NCBI GenBank assembly: GCA_037577475.1
Contig: CM075203.1
Coordinates: 20,435,397-20,499,396 of the forward strand
DNA length: 64,000 nucleotides
Direction of reading: 5' to 3'
From: Chaunax sp. Z400
Taxonomy: Eukaryota > Chordata > Actinopteri > Lophiiformes > Chaunacidae
Of the stretch, positions 47,072 through 59,665 are shown piece after piece. The notes under the pieces were generated by a model. The model did no database searches and had not been told where the DNA came from. It saw only the letters and a program-made list of their open reading frames with translations. The position numbers and the translations under genes are program-made. How positions within the stretch are numbered: position 1 is the stretch's first letter; each line of letters begins with the position of its first letter.

Positions 47072-49091
47072 CTTTTTTTTTAAAAACTTTTTTGAACAAT
47101 AATAATGAACAATCAAAAGGGCATATCATATTAAGAGAAATAATTACAGAACGAAAATTGACTTAGCGAAGGCAGCAACCTAAATAAAGACTAAATATCA
47201 ACACATAAACAACAGAAGAAAAACAAAACAAAACTTGTAAAACAAAATTAATTAATTAATTAAACAGAAAGCACAAGTGGTCAATCAGGAGTGAGGGTAC
47301 ATAAATATTCATACAGATGTATAGCTTTCTCCATTTTGCAAAATGTTAATAATCTTTTGTGTAGAATCATCTCATTTAAAAAAGCCCTAAATTTGGGATA
47401 GTTCTTAAGGAAACGGCAATTGTGGATAAAATACTTTGCCAAGATAATCAAATTATTATTTCCAAATTCCATTTTTTTGTTCTCCATTTGAAGCCCAAAC
47501 CCCTATTTTTTCATATGGTAGAATCTGAATATTTCGGCCATTACACGTTATCCAATACTGGATAGCATCCCAAAAGGTGCTAGTTAAATTACAAGAGAAG
47601 AAGAGATGTTCTGTGGTTTCGATGTCTGAATTACAGAAACTGCAGACATTAAAATCAAGATGAAATCTTTGATGCAAGGACATCTATTAAAGCATATATC
47701 TACACTGCCAGAACGATTAGAACCGTGGCTGAACAAGATCTTTTCTCCCCACCAGAAGGTGGAAACAGCGTCGCAAGAATGTGTCTCTTGTAGAAAGGTG
47801 CAGTGGGCTTTTTGTCCCTTGCAAAATAAAAATACTTCTTTTCTCCTCACATGATCCCTAAGACCCCTTGTATTTAAAGAAATAAAGGATAAATGTGTCT
47901 TTAACATAAAGAAAGAAACTGCTGCGGAAAGGGAAAAAACAACAAAAATACAGCAGTAACAATGAGAGAGGTACAAAAATAATGTTAAGGTTTTCTTTTA
48001 GTTTCCTTTAGAAATAGAAAGAGTGGGTGATCCTCTTATATTCAAACAAAAAATATAACCCCACTTTAAAGTAGTATTTACTGAAGTCTTTCCATGTCTG
48101 TGACGGTTTATGTCTCACTCCTTGGCATAAATGTGGCGACCATTTATGTAGCCAAAAGGACCGCGGTAGTGTGACTTCTCACCAGCTTTCCGAGCTTGCA
48201 GAATCTGCGGCCAAAGCTTTTCTCTTTCCAGTTTGTCTTCCTTAGTTAGATCCTCAGAGAAACGGATTCCTGCTGTCTCACAGACCTGCGACTTCTTGGT
48301 CATCCTCCATATGCCATCTCTGTGATGACGTTTGGTAAACTGTACAATCACCTGGCGTGTTCTGTTTTCCTCCACCCTTCCCAGGCGATGCACAGTGTCC
48401 ACATAATCATCCATTTTTTGGGACCATTCTGGAACAATTTCCCGGAGAAGCCGTGTCACATCCTGCCTGATGTTTTCATCCATCTCCTCCTTCATTCCTT
48501 TTATCCTCAAATTCCGACGTCGTCTGTATCGGTCTTGTTCTCTTGACCTTTCTGTGAGCTCGTCAACTCCTTTCCGTAGGATGGATACCTGGGTTTCCAA
48601 AACAGAGAAATTCTCCTTACATTCCGTCGCTCCTTCAGTATTGAACTCGATTGACTTCGTGAGATTAACAGTCATCTCTGTGTTTTGAGTCATCGTCGTA
48701 TCAAACTCCGCCGTCTTTTGGTCTTGGCTGTCAAATCTGGTGTGAAGGGCTTGAATAGCCGCCAGCACATCAGCAGCGGTTGGATTTTGTTAAGTCATTT
48801 TTCTAGCATGAGCTCCTGTAGAGGAGTTATTGGAGGGGAGTCATTTGTCTCGTCAAAGTTGTGTTTCTCCCCAGCGAACACCGTGGACTCCACATCCATC
48901 ACATAATCATGCTCAATCTGAGCTGTGTCGTTTGGGAGCTCTTTGTGCCGTCTTTCTGCATTATTATGTCTGATCCTTGCTTCTTTTGTCCCTTTTACAT
49001 GGTCGGACAGGCAATATTAATTATTTAGAGGGGGTCAAAGAACCAAAAGATCCACTCTGAGGACAACCCCTCAGTCCGCCATCTTGCCGGA
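47072..49091 (-). mobile_element. L1/Tx1-type LINE (unit D)
   Basis: Closest to the unit A copy, with ORF1 complete at 48115-48768, the endonuclease start at 47584-47976, the ORF2 C-terminus at 47281-47683, and the same missing reverse-transcriptase core. Confidence 0.85.
48115..48768 (-). pseudogene. L1-type ORF1 protein, unit D
   Basis: 217-residue counterpart of 8778-9431 with the same coiled coil, RRM-like and C-terminal domains. It shares the stop at codon 3 after the upstream ATG. One change is EWSQKMDD for EWSEKMDD. Confidence 0.75.
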
Positions 49092-49462
49092 ACTCAATAC
49101 CACCTGATGTAACAAGCATTATAACATGTGTTTTTCGAAAAAACAAAAACAAAACTTCAAGACATATTTTCAATGCAGGGAGATTTATAGGTGGGTCGTG
49201 ATTGAATATTTCAAACAAAAAACTACTTAGAGGTTTTGACTAATAAAGTGTCAGGTTACACGACACTAATTGTAATTAATGATTAACATCACCTTTAGGC
49301 TTTTATAAAGGTGTCACTAACGACATGTATAAGTTAAATGTTATAGCATAGAGAAAAACACTAGAGCGGACACGCTATTAGCCGTGACTGGCGGAAGATG
49401 GCAAACACGGCCGCCATATGTTACGTAGGGAAACATGTGCTTGCCGGATCATAAACAAATCA
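49092..49462. other. Spacer (unit D)
   Basis: Matches 9761-10126; no gene recognised. Confidence 0.4.
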
Positions 49463-49632
49463 CCAGTTCATCACAGGACCACATAGAAAGACAAACAACT
49501 ATTCAAACTCACATTCACACCTACAGGCAATTTAGAGTCACCAGTTCACTTCTACTGCATGTTTCTGGTGGTGGGAGGAAGCTGGAGAACCTGGAGAGAA
49601 CCCAGAGACACAGGGAGAACATGTAAACTCCA
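49463..49632 (+). repeat. Widespread fish interspersed repeat (unit D)
   Basis: Counterpart of 10127-10297. Confidence 0.6.
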
Positions 49633-50032
49633 CACTTTTCTAAATATTTAGATAAAGCCCTATAACCCACACGCCCTGAATTCAACTGCAGTAATTGTCT
49701 GAGATCAAGTGTGATGTGTTGACTTTTCAGTCTGTGTCTGAGAATTTCCTTTTGCTGATGGTGCTGTGGACAGTGAATAATGAAATGTTCTATAGGTTCC
49801 TTAAAATCACAGTAAGCACACAGACCTGTTGCATGTTTGCCAGTAACTTTGAGAGTGCTGTTAAGACCCGTATGGCCCAACCTCATTCTTGATATAATAT
49901 CCTCCTTTTTACTTCTGCTAGTTTCTCTCATTTCTCCCACTTTCTTTTGGATACTTTCCCGGTCTTATTCCCTCTGCCATTTCCTTTTCATTTCAGTTTT
50001 CACTATACGTTTAACTTGCACTGCTGCATATG
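49633..50032 (-). mobile_element. I/Nimb-type LINE C-terminal fragment (unit D)
   Basis: Counterpart of 10298-10696. Confidence 0.75.
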
Positions 50033-50569
50033 AGGGGTGGGGGAATCGATTCTTAGATGCATCAGGATACAAACATGAATGACGATGAGTCGATAAACAA
50101 ATCTTAAAAAATTGATTTTCTACTGCGAGAGCAGTGCAGCCCAGACAGGCGACTGGTGCACACATAACAAAAACATGCTGTGAAGATGGCCAAGAGAGAG
50201 ATCCAACAACCACCTCCTGCCTCCTGAGTTCCACACAGGTGCAAATGTTGCAGAATGTAGCAGAAGAATGGCAGATCACTAACAAAGATGTAGTTTTAGT
50301 TACTGATATACTGAAGTCTGTTGAATTATTACAGGATGCTGCTACAGAACACTAGTTTCTTTTCTTTTGTATTACTGGAATAGTGGAAATAAATGCATCT
50401 GTTTTAATTATTAATCTTTATAAATACAGTTTTAAAAGCAAGTCGTCACAGAGTCAGAAAAAATGTCATATATAAAAAAAATAGCGATGCATCACTAATA
50501 GTTTTATCATCTAATCGTAGCCGTCTCAATCAGAATCAAAATGTGAGGTCACTAGAGATTCCCACCCCT
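50033..50569 (+). mobile_element. hAT remnant (unit D)
   Basis: Counterpart of 10697-11284 with the same 49-bp loss as unit C. Confidence 0.7.
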
Positions 50570-51429
50570 ACTGTATTATATATATACTGGGTAATAGATT
50601 CATTCAGTGTGGATACTATGGTGAATAGGAAAGAACGTATCATTTGACTGGTTTCTAAGATGTTATGTAATGTTTATAAGATGGAAGTGGTTATAATTCA
50701 CAATGTACAAAGAAAATACAGCCACAATGACATTTAACCACACTCATATATGTAGAATCCACAATATCTTGTAAACTTGTGATGTGAAAAGTATAACAAT
50801 GAAGCATCATGCTGAGTCAACTGAACACCTTCCACACTTTATTCATTACTGCCAATGGTTTACATTTATGTCTAACACAGCAGAGACATAAATACATATT
50901 GCCCCATAACAAATGAATAACTGTCAAATTAAGGCTTGTAAGATACTTCCATCAACATACAGGCAGAAAGAAACATCGGTGGAGGCTGATAATCTCTGCC
51001 ATTAAACAAGCAATAATTAATGAGCAGCAATAAGACAAACTTTTTCCACATATCTTGCAAAAGTACGGCTTCACACCAGTGTGGGCTCTTCTCATCTGGA
51101 CTGTCAAGATGAGAAGCTTATTCCAAATGTTTTTAAAAAACCCATAAGATAATAACAGAATTAAAAAAACAATACAGTCAAGTGTACAAGGAGTTAATGC
51201 AAGAACCAGTGCCTAATATCATAACAATAGAAATACGATCAGTGAACTAAAACACTGACTAAAATGGAAATAGAAAAGCAGTATTGACAATGACATTGAA
51301 AGTAATAATGGCAGTGATATGGAAGAGTAATACTGCACCTGATAATGAACAGAATACTGTCTGTTGTATGTATTAAATGTAATTAAATGTATTAAAAGTA
51401 AATTTAAGGATTCTCATCTGTGTGGATTC
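50570..51429. other. 3' flank of zinc-finger gene E
   Basis: Presumed 3' UTR and spacer with the relic finger at 51031-51130 and the 16-bp triplication at its edge. Confidence 0.6.
51031..51130 (-). pseudogene. Relic C2H2 finger downstream of gene E
   Basis: Same relic as 11742-11845. HMR has become a different codon series (CATCTGG on plus), so the His is lost here. Confidence 0.7.
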
Positions 51430-51462
51430 TCATCTGTGTGGATTCTCATCTGTGTGGATTCT
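51407..51462 (-). repeat. 16-bp tandem triplication at the end of gene E
   Basis: Same triplication as in gene D, giving the HTDENPHR end. B, otherwise nearly identical to E, lacks it. Confidence 0.85.
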
Positions 51463-53375
51463 CATGTGGACTTTCAAATCATTATTCTGTCTGAAACCTT
51501 TCCTACAAGTTTTACAAACATATGGCTTCTCATCTGTGTGGATTATCATGTGGATTTTCAAACTACTATTCTGTGTGAAATCTTTCCCACATGTTTTACA
51601 AACATATAGCTTCTCATCTGCGTGGATTCTCATGTGGTTTGTCAAATGACTCTTATGTCTGAAAGCTTTACCACATGTTTGACAAACATATGGCTTCTCA
51701 CCTGTGTGGATTCTCACGTGGATTTTCAAACTACTATTCTGTTTGAAATCTTTCCCACATGTTTGACAAACATATGGCTTCTCACCTGTGTGGGTTCTCA
51801 CGTGGATTCTAAAACTACTATTCTGTTTGAAATCTTTCCCACATGTTTTACAAACATATGGCTTTTCATCTGTGTGGATTCTCATGTGGGCTGTCAAATG
51901 ACTGTCATGTCTGAAAGCTTTACCACATGTTATACAAACATATGGCTTCTCACCTGTGTGGATTCTCATGTGGCGTTTCAAATCAACATTCCGTTTAAAA
52001 CCTTTCCCACATGTTATACAAACATATGGCTTCTCATCGTTGTGGATTCTCATGTGGCGTTTCAAATTAACATTCCCTCTGAAATCTTTCCCACATGTTT
52101 TACAAACATATGGCTTCTCATCGGTGTGGATTCTCATGTGGCGTTTCAAATTAACATTCCCTCTGAAATCTTTCCCACATGTTTTACAAACATATGGCCT
52201 CTCACCTGTGTGGATTCTTATGTGGATTGTCAAATGACCCTTACGTCTGAAATATTTTCCACAAACCTTACAAACAAATGGCTTCTCAGCTGTGTTCATT
52301 TTAAAGTGTTTCTTTTGTTTGAACTTAAAATCTTTTTCACATGTTTCTCCTTTCTGGTCTTGGTTCTCGGCTACATGAGAGTTGTTAGAGAGCAGCTGCA
52401 GGTCACTGTTTGGTTCTCCAAACACAGAGGTTATAACCAGCATGTTGACTACAGACTCTTTCTGTGATGCACTTACTGTTTCATCAGGATTCAAGAACAG
52501 AGTCTGATCTTCACTGTGGTCATTTCCCTCATTAGTAGGAGTCAACATAATCGTATCAGTCTCCTGCTTCAGAACAAGCTGCTCTCCCTCCTGACTGATG
52601 CAGAGTTCCTCCTTTTTCCCCTCTTTCATTTGTGGAGGCTCTGGACTCTCTTGGTCCATACTGAAGTTCCTCTCCTGGTGACAGAGCTGCTGCTCAGCTA
52701 CAACCTCTTCCTGCTTACAGACATGTTGCTGTGGAGGCTCTGGGTCCTCTTGGTCCATACTGGAGTTCCTCTCCTGATTACAGAACTGCTGCTCAGCTAC
52801 AACCTCCTGCACCTTACAGACAGAGAGCTGCAGGTCACAGTTTGGTTCTCCAAACAAAGAAGTTTTAACCAGCATGTTGACTACAGACTCTTTCTGTGAT
52901 GCACTTACTGTTTCATCAGGATTCAAGAACAGAGTTTGATCTTCATTGAGGTCATTTCTCTCATTAGTAGGAGTCAATATAAAGGTATCAGTCTCCTGCT
53001 TCAAAACAAGCTGCTCTCCCTCTTGACTGATGCAGAGTTCCTCCCGTTCCTCATTCTCCTCTTTCATTTGTGGAGCCTCTGGGTCCTCTTGGTCCATACT
53101 GGAGTTCCTCTCCTGGTGACAGAGCTGCTGCTCAGCTAGAACCTCCTCCTCCTTCCAGACATGTTGCCGAGGAGGCTCTGGGTCCTCTTGGTCCATACTG
53201 GAGTTCCTCTCCTGATTACAGAGCTGCTGCTCAGCTAGAACCTCCTCCTCCTTACAGACATGTTGCTGAGGAGGCTCTGGGTCCTCTTGGTCCATACTGG
53301 AGTTCCTCTCCTGGTGACAGAGCTGCTGCTCAGCTAGAACCTCCTCCTCCTTACAGACATGTTGCTGTGGAGGCT
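51430..53375 (-). CDS. C2H2 zinc-finger gene E, exon 2 (10 fingers)
   Basis: With exon 1 (55126-55297) it encodes about 705 residues: three 33-residue acidic repeats (one with HVWKEEE, as in B), the duplicated acidic module, and ten C2H2 fingers from residue 424. Helix positions -1,2,3,6: RGHI, GVNR, GVNR, RVDR, HSHA, QSSI, QSSI, HSHN, QSSI, QNDV. Compared with B, finger 1 differs at two contact positions (RDHT in B) and has KYF for KCF; the other recognition helices are the same. The end is HTDENPHR because of the 16-bp triplication. Like B it has an ERV LTR directly upstream of exon 1. It is likely a nuclear DNA-binding regulator; targets are unknown. Confidence 0.93.
53079..53375 (-). repeat. 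99-bp coding minisatellite, 3 copies (gene E)
   Basis: Three in-frame copies as in gene B. Confidence 0.85.
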
Positions 53376-55125
53376 CTGGAGCGACAAAGAACAAAAGGAA
53401 TAGGATTAGGCCATGGGCCGAACAGCTATTTGTTCTTTTTTAGACTTGAGGTCCAAGTTGTTCAGTGAAGAGTATATTTGACCATTTTTGTGTGAGAAAC
53501 ATTTATTATAAATCAAACAATGTTCTCCTGAAAACATGAGTTTGCATGTTATAAAATATCTATTCATATGGACTACTTATGTTGTGCTAATTGCCATGGC
53601 TATGCTATGTATTGACCCATCAGATGGCAGCTCAGCCTTCAGACCAGTCTTCACAAATATGGCAGCGCCCATGCACTGTGTATGTCACATTTTTTGGACA
53701 GAGAGAACAAACCAATTATTAGTGTCTCTGAAAAGTCTTGGGGAAACAATTGTGAGCGTGTTGAAGTGTGGAGTACATTAGATGAGAAAGAGAGGGAGGA
53801 AGCGCTGAACATCAACACTTTCTAGTCTCTACACAGTTTATTTAGTCTTGAGGTAAGAATACATTTCCCTTTTAGTATGTCCTCTATGAAGTAGATAGGG
53901 TAAATTTGTCTTAACATTTCTAAAAATTTAGAAGTCCTAGCTCCAGCAAACTTTACTTATGTCACTGTTGTGAAAGTTTTGGTTTCTTTTTGGCTACACT
54001 CTGCATGTGTGCTAATGTGCCTTTTACTATTTTTATAAGTTTTTTTAAACATATTGACTGTAATAAGTTAATTTAATATTTTTCCAGGTGGTTATCTCCA
54101 TCAGAATTTCTCTCCTCTTCGTTCTTGTCTGTTTGTTGGAAGACAGAAACTAGCATGTTTACTTCCGCTGGATGTGATGGATCAATAATCCTTCCTTCCA
54201 CATCATGTCATATGCCTTTTCCACAATCTGAGCTCTCCTCATCTCATGTTCTAAACATACAGCCGGGTCAATAGGCCTCCTTCCTTTTCTGAAGCCACTC
54301 TGGTATTTCAATTCTTCAGTATTTCTTTGGTCTCTATATAATATGTTAATCTTTCATTTACCATTTTTTCCATAACTTTACCTAGATGTGAGGTCAGAGC
54401 AATCGGCCTGCAGCTTCCTGCTGATGTTGGGTCTTTGCCTGGTTTGCATATTGGGACAATAACTGATTCCTTCCACTGAGTCGGTAGGATTCCCTCTTCC
54501 CATACCTTGTTATATAACTCTAATAACATTTTTTTACTCCTATCGCTTAGATTATTCAACATAAAGTAACTAACTTGGTCTTTTCCTGGTGTTGGTTTCT
54601 TTGAAACTCAGAATTTCTCTCCAAAAGCTTATCTGCAAACGTTTGGGTTTTTTTGCATCAGAAAACTTTAAGGTACTTTACAGATATTCTGTGTAGATTA
54701 GAAGTTAACTTCTATGGAAATACGACTTAGTGAGAAAGAGTATGGGTGGTCAAGACAGTTGACGGGACTAAAACTTCAAAATACTGTTTCTCTGCATCAA
54801 ACTTAAAACACATACATATAAAACAGTTTACTTATTTGATGGATATACTTCAACACGTCTATACCATAGAGAGCAAATATTTTCAGGAAAACATTGTATT
54901 TTTAGAACCAGTGCATGAAGTAGATTAACGTTATAGTTTTTCTCTTCATCAAAAACGTGGAGCCCTTATTATTTCAGAGTTCATCTCATCGGCCCACGGC
55001 CTAAATACTACTGTGATGAGAAGAAACACGTGTAGACTGAATAGCAGAAAACATTTAAACAAGGTGGATCATAGATAAATAAAATTCACTTGATCAGTAT
55101 TATGTAATAATGAAGTTTTATTTAC
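53376..55125 (-). other. Intron 1 of zinc-finger gene E
   Basis: Closest to the intron of gene A: it holds the full reverse-transcriptase fragment and the intronic 60-bp promoter-like repeat (54119-54177). Confidence 0.7.
54178..54565 (-). mobile_element. I/Jockey-like RT fragment (unit E)
   Basis: Counterpart of 1424-1809, with a small frame change after LTYYI. Confidence 0.8.
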
Positions 55126-55297
55126 CTATCCTGTGCAGCTTTATTTCTGGTTTCCAGAAGCTTTCCAGCAGTCTGCGCTGACGAACGATCTCATCTTCAT
55201 ACTCAACGATAATTCCTTTAAAAGCTCCGAATATTTCTTCAGCAGCAGCTGTTAGTCGCTCGTTGATAAACTCTCTAAAATACTCAACTGAAGACAT
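55126..55297 (-). CDS. C2H2 zinc-finger gene E, exon 1
   Basis: 172 bp, ATG at 55297, donor after 55126; same 57 residues with a silent TAC/TAT difference. The ERV starts 42 bp upstream (55340) in sense orientation. Confidence 0.9.
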
Positions 55298-55339
55298 TTT
55301 TGTTCACTGAAATAATTAGATGAGAAACAATTATGATAA

Positions 55340-55791
55340 TGTTGTGGCGTGAAAAACACACAGGAGTCTCTGGAACTTCAAAGTCATGTGGGTTCCCAAT
55401 TTATTCACAGACCATGCAAGATACACAGCAATAAACTGGAACCCCGATCTCAGGTCCAGACAGTTTATATACCCTTCTAATGTCAGCTTGGGCGTATGTT
55501 ATTCACATCTGCGTACGTGCCTCATACTTAGTTCAAGTTACCCTTCCAAATGTTATTGTGTTCGTACATCCTCCATATCTTGTGTACATGACCCCAGGTT
55601 CATGTTTATTTGCCCTTCCAAAGGTCAGTATGTGCTGACCAACTGATCAGGATCCTCCAGCAGGATGCATGCACACTACTTCCCGCATACGGAACAGCAT
55701 GACTTTAAGGTCATACAGTGATTAAACAGAGGTTCATACTAAAGTTATATTATATTAAAATATATTGACATGTATATTGAATTCCACAACA
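55340..55791 (-). repeat. ERV copy 2, 3' LTR (next to zinc-finger exon 1)
   Basis: Same LTR structure with TATA box and AATAAA. It shares CGTACG (55512) with the 3' LTR of copy 1, but TCCAGAC (55458) with its own 5' LTR. Confidence 0.88.
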
Positions 55792-56719
55792 TATCCCCCC
55801 TCTTGTCACACTTAGTGACAACACCAAGTTATTGTATATATATGTATGTATATAGAATACATCATTATTGTAAGTACATGGCAATCACTAAGCAATTTTG
55901 TAATTATTAACTGTACTAAGTCAGACATCAAACATTTTCAAAGTTTACCCCTATTTCACAAGTTCATCCCATATAGGGGCGAAAACCAGTGTCTGCTTTT
56001 ACTGGTAAAATTCCCCTATGACCCCCACATGAGCGATCGCCTCTTGGCATGCAATGAACCTGTTCTATAATATGAACATATATTACTGGTACAAACATTT
56101 TTCAACACATTAGGTATGAAATTGCAAACAAGGCTACATATATGTGATTAATTATACCCCTTCAGTGAATCAGAAATGTCCTTTAATAATGTTTGTTGTG
56201 GCAATGTGGATCTGGCGTCTGTCCAGGATTGTTCTTCTCCATCCGTCTAGTGTCCTGCTGGACCCTCTGTGGATACTTTTACTCACACAATGTCCTCCAC
56301 CTCTTGTAATTTCTCAGGATCAGAGAGAGATAGTCCGGTTTCTCGACTACCAGTTGAGCCAGTTGAAAGTCAGTCATGATACTAATTTGCGTGTCCAGGG
56401 CCTTCTGGCACTTCTGGTCTGGATCTGGATTTCTCCTTTTTTCCTGCAGAAAATAGACCTATGGATGGCAGTTAATTGTTCCATATAATCTTTCAATTTT
56501 ATCAGCAATTGCTCAAGCGGAGGTCCCTTATAGGGTGAGAAATGGAAGCTGACCCTCCCCTTAATTCTCTGGGCACCCCTAATAACCATAATTTGGTCTC
56601 GCCCACGGATTCACCGGGCCTCCACTTCTGCGTTGTGTGGGCTGGGTCCCCCGACCCCCCTCTAACCCAATTGGAGTTCGGCTGAAACCTTGGGCATCTG
56701 TTTTTAGAAGTTGCCCAAC

Positions 56720-58269
56720 TCACCACATTCCCAACACACCCTCGGGGGCCCACAACTTTGTGCTGGTTGCATCGGTGATTGTAACTTTGCTTTGTAAGTC
56801 AGTGAGCTGTAGCTGAGCAATTTTCCTTTGAATGTTTCTCTCTTGCTCTTTCTTTTTTAGCTCATCTTTTCTGTATTTTTCTATAACATGCACCACATAA
56901 TCACGGAACTCTCTGTGAGGCACTGAAGTCAGTCCCACAACTTCCTCCAGTTTGCTTTGTACTGGAATTGGTAGAGCCTCAATGACCGAGTTCCTGAACA
57001 GAGTTGTCAACAAAGGTGTATCTTCCACACCTTCCTCAGTCTCTTGCTTCCATCTTTTCAGCTGCCGGGTGATATATGTAGCTGGATTCTCAGTTTCAGA
57101 GAGGATCTCACCCTTCAATGCTTTGGGGTCTATTTTATTAGGGTATTCAGTCCGCAGGGCTGTCCAAAGTCTCATTCGAAACGCATTGAACTCAGTTCCA
57201 TCAGCCAGGTGATCAACCATCCACCTATTACCACTATGGTGTAACAAGTTTCCCATAATGGAAGCTCCAAGACTTTGAGCCCACACAGCCTTGACATCCT
57301 CCAGGGCCAGCATTTTGCCAACAGTCTCTTCTTCAAATGCCTTTATCCACTTGCCGGCCACCTCATGAATATCAGGGAGTTTAGAGACCAGCTCCGCAAG
57401 GTCGAGTGTTTGCCATGGTATATAATGTCCTTGAGTTCCCTTTATTAAAATTGGATATTGGCCAGGATCAGTGTATCTATCTGGTGGGTGTATGTTGGGT
57501 CAATATCTTAGATCATATTTTCTTTCACTCTGACTCCCCTTTTTTCCCACTCCCTCACCTCCAGCTGCTTGGTTTATTTTCCCTTTCTCTCCTGTCTGTG
57601 TTCTTCTTTCGCACATGCTTTCTTGAATCTTGTCTAATTCCTCCTCTATCTCCTTGATCATACTGCGATCCATCTCACCCTTTAACTCTGTTTCAGCTTG
57701 ATCAAGCTTCATCCAATATGACTCTCCACCCGCTTTTACTCTACTTGTCTCTTTCCGTTCTGCATAACAATCCATTGGTTGTAGTGCTTTTGGTTCATTT
57801 GATTTTCTTTCAGTGCTGCAATATTTTGGGAGTATGTTTTGTGTTTTTTCACCCAAAGGGGTGTTTTGTCCCGAATTGCAACTGGGATTAGAATCAGAGA
57901 GAGCTGCAGGAGGGTTGTAGTATGCTGTTCCAGTTTGAGGAGGGGTTGGAGAATTGGGGGTCCTGTTTTGTTGCAAAGCATTCTCATCATGAACTATCAA
58001 ATCTCCATTTATTTCAACATTTCCTACCAAGGATGGATACAGCCCTGTGTAGTTTGGGTGCTCTATGTAGTCTAAAAGATTTTGCTGTTGTTCTCTCTTT
58101 TCTTTTTTGCTTGTATTTCTCTTAACTCCGCGAGGCCTTGTTGTACATTTTTCCTGTAACGGTGGCCTTCAATCTTGAATAGTTTTATTATTTCTAATTC
58201 TTGCTCCCTTTTCTGTTGACGTTTCTTACTTTTGTTCTTTGGTTTGTAGTCCTTAATTCGAAGTCCCAT
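56720..58269 (-). pseudogene. Degraded retroviral gag (ERV copy 2)
   Basis: Same gene as in copy 1. The capsid-like part is open for 213 codons (56720-57361) because the stop at the equivalent of 17437 is absent. Breaks here: a 1-bp loss near 58085 that shifts the N-terminal part, the shared in-frame stop before the capsid part (near 57500), and the degraded zinc-knuckle-like end near 56715. Non-functional as it stands. Confidence 0.8.
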
Positions 58270-59643
58270 GTCTTCACAAAGGCCTACATCAAATGTGCCC
58301 TCTTTTGCACTGGTGGTGCACTGATTGTAGCTGATTTATAGCCTTCCATTATCTTTAAACGATAATTAATTATGCCCTGTTTTTTGTTCTTATACTAATT
58401 ATAAGCTAATTTCGCTACGCTACACGCAATATCTTAAACGTGTATTTTTCTTATATCAACCAGAGATTATTCATGCATATGGGTGAGACGCATCTGCCTG
58501 CAGAGGCGATCGCTTGCAGCTGCAGAGGGGGGGAGGACTGTGTGTGTGTGTAAGGAGATTACACACACGGAGGGGAAAAAAGGCGGGGGTCTCTTAAAGG
58601 GCTAGCTCTTTAGACAATTTGTAACATCAATATAGTGCGTTCAACATCATAGCAAAATGTTTTAAACACAGCAGCATATATTAACACAGCCAAAGATCAT
58701 TTGCATATATCAAAACATCCAGAGAGCTCTCATGAAATGACAGACACATGCGCACAAAAACAAATCCACACACACACCCGGGACACTCTCTTCAGTCAGT
58801 CCGTCAAACTCCGTCAGTCAGTCTGTTAGTTTATTATTTGATTCAATTTTTGGATTTATTTTATAAGAAGATATTCTTTTTTTAATTTTATGGGCAGTGT
58901 GCTTACTGTACTTCAAACGTCCTCTTCTGGTTTATTTCTCTCCTCTTTATTGTTTCCTACCAGGGAGGCTCATAGTTTTTTACACGTGACTTCTGAATAT
59001 CTTTTTATATCCAATTGTAATATGTGTATCTGATCACCTTTGTCTAGGACGTGTGAGATCTATTTCAGCTTTATTGAGCAATATTTAGTTATGAAATACT
59101 ATATTAATGCATAATTGATGATTTTATCAGTCCTCTAGAGATTGCGCTGAAACTTTCAGAGTTCAAAGTTGTGTGACCTGTTTCTCTCTGTTTCTTTACA
59201 GTTTGAGCAGGTCCCCCCCCAACAAGGTTCTCCTTTTCTAGTGAATGTTGGTTCACATATATTTTATAGTTCAGTCCTCAATTTGTCAGGGTTTGCCAGA
59301 GCTCTTGGAAGAACCACTTGAGAATATATTGGACCAAATTCCGAGTAAAAGACTTACACTTGTCGTCGCTCCCCTCAGCCCATAAGGAGCTTTATCAAGT
59401 ATCGCAATCTAACTTTTCTCAGCCCAGGACAACGGCTACCGCGGTATACTCACACAATCAGAGACACACTCTCCCCTGATCTTCAGAACCAGTTCTGGTA
59501 TACACTATCAGAGTTTAACAACACCTGATTCCCTTCAGCTGCCTTTTTTAACACATCTTAGCCCCTCTATTTCGTTCCCTTTATTTTCTAGGCAGCTGTT
59601 GTATGCGCATACGACTACACATGACCTTTCTGTAACTTTGACT

Positions 59644-59661
59644 CCTTCACGTTGGGCGCCA
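59644..59661 (-). other. ERV copy 2 primer-binding site (tRNA-Lys type)
   Basis: Identical to the site of copy 1, four bases inside the 5' LTR. Confidence 0.8.
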
Positions 59662-59665
59662 ATTA

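Noticed and set aside
46409..47116. 235-residue minus-strand open frame running into mrpl27 exon 1
   Set aside because: It ends by reading through the mrpl27 splice donor, has frame breaks in A and C, and shows no domain. The real mrpl27 start is the ATG at 46468.
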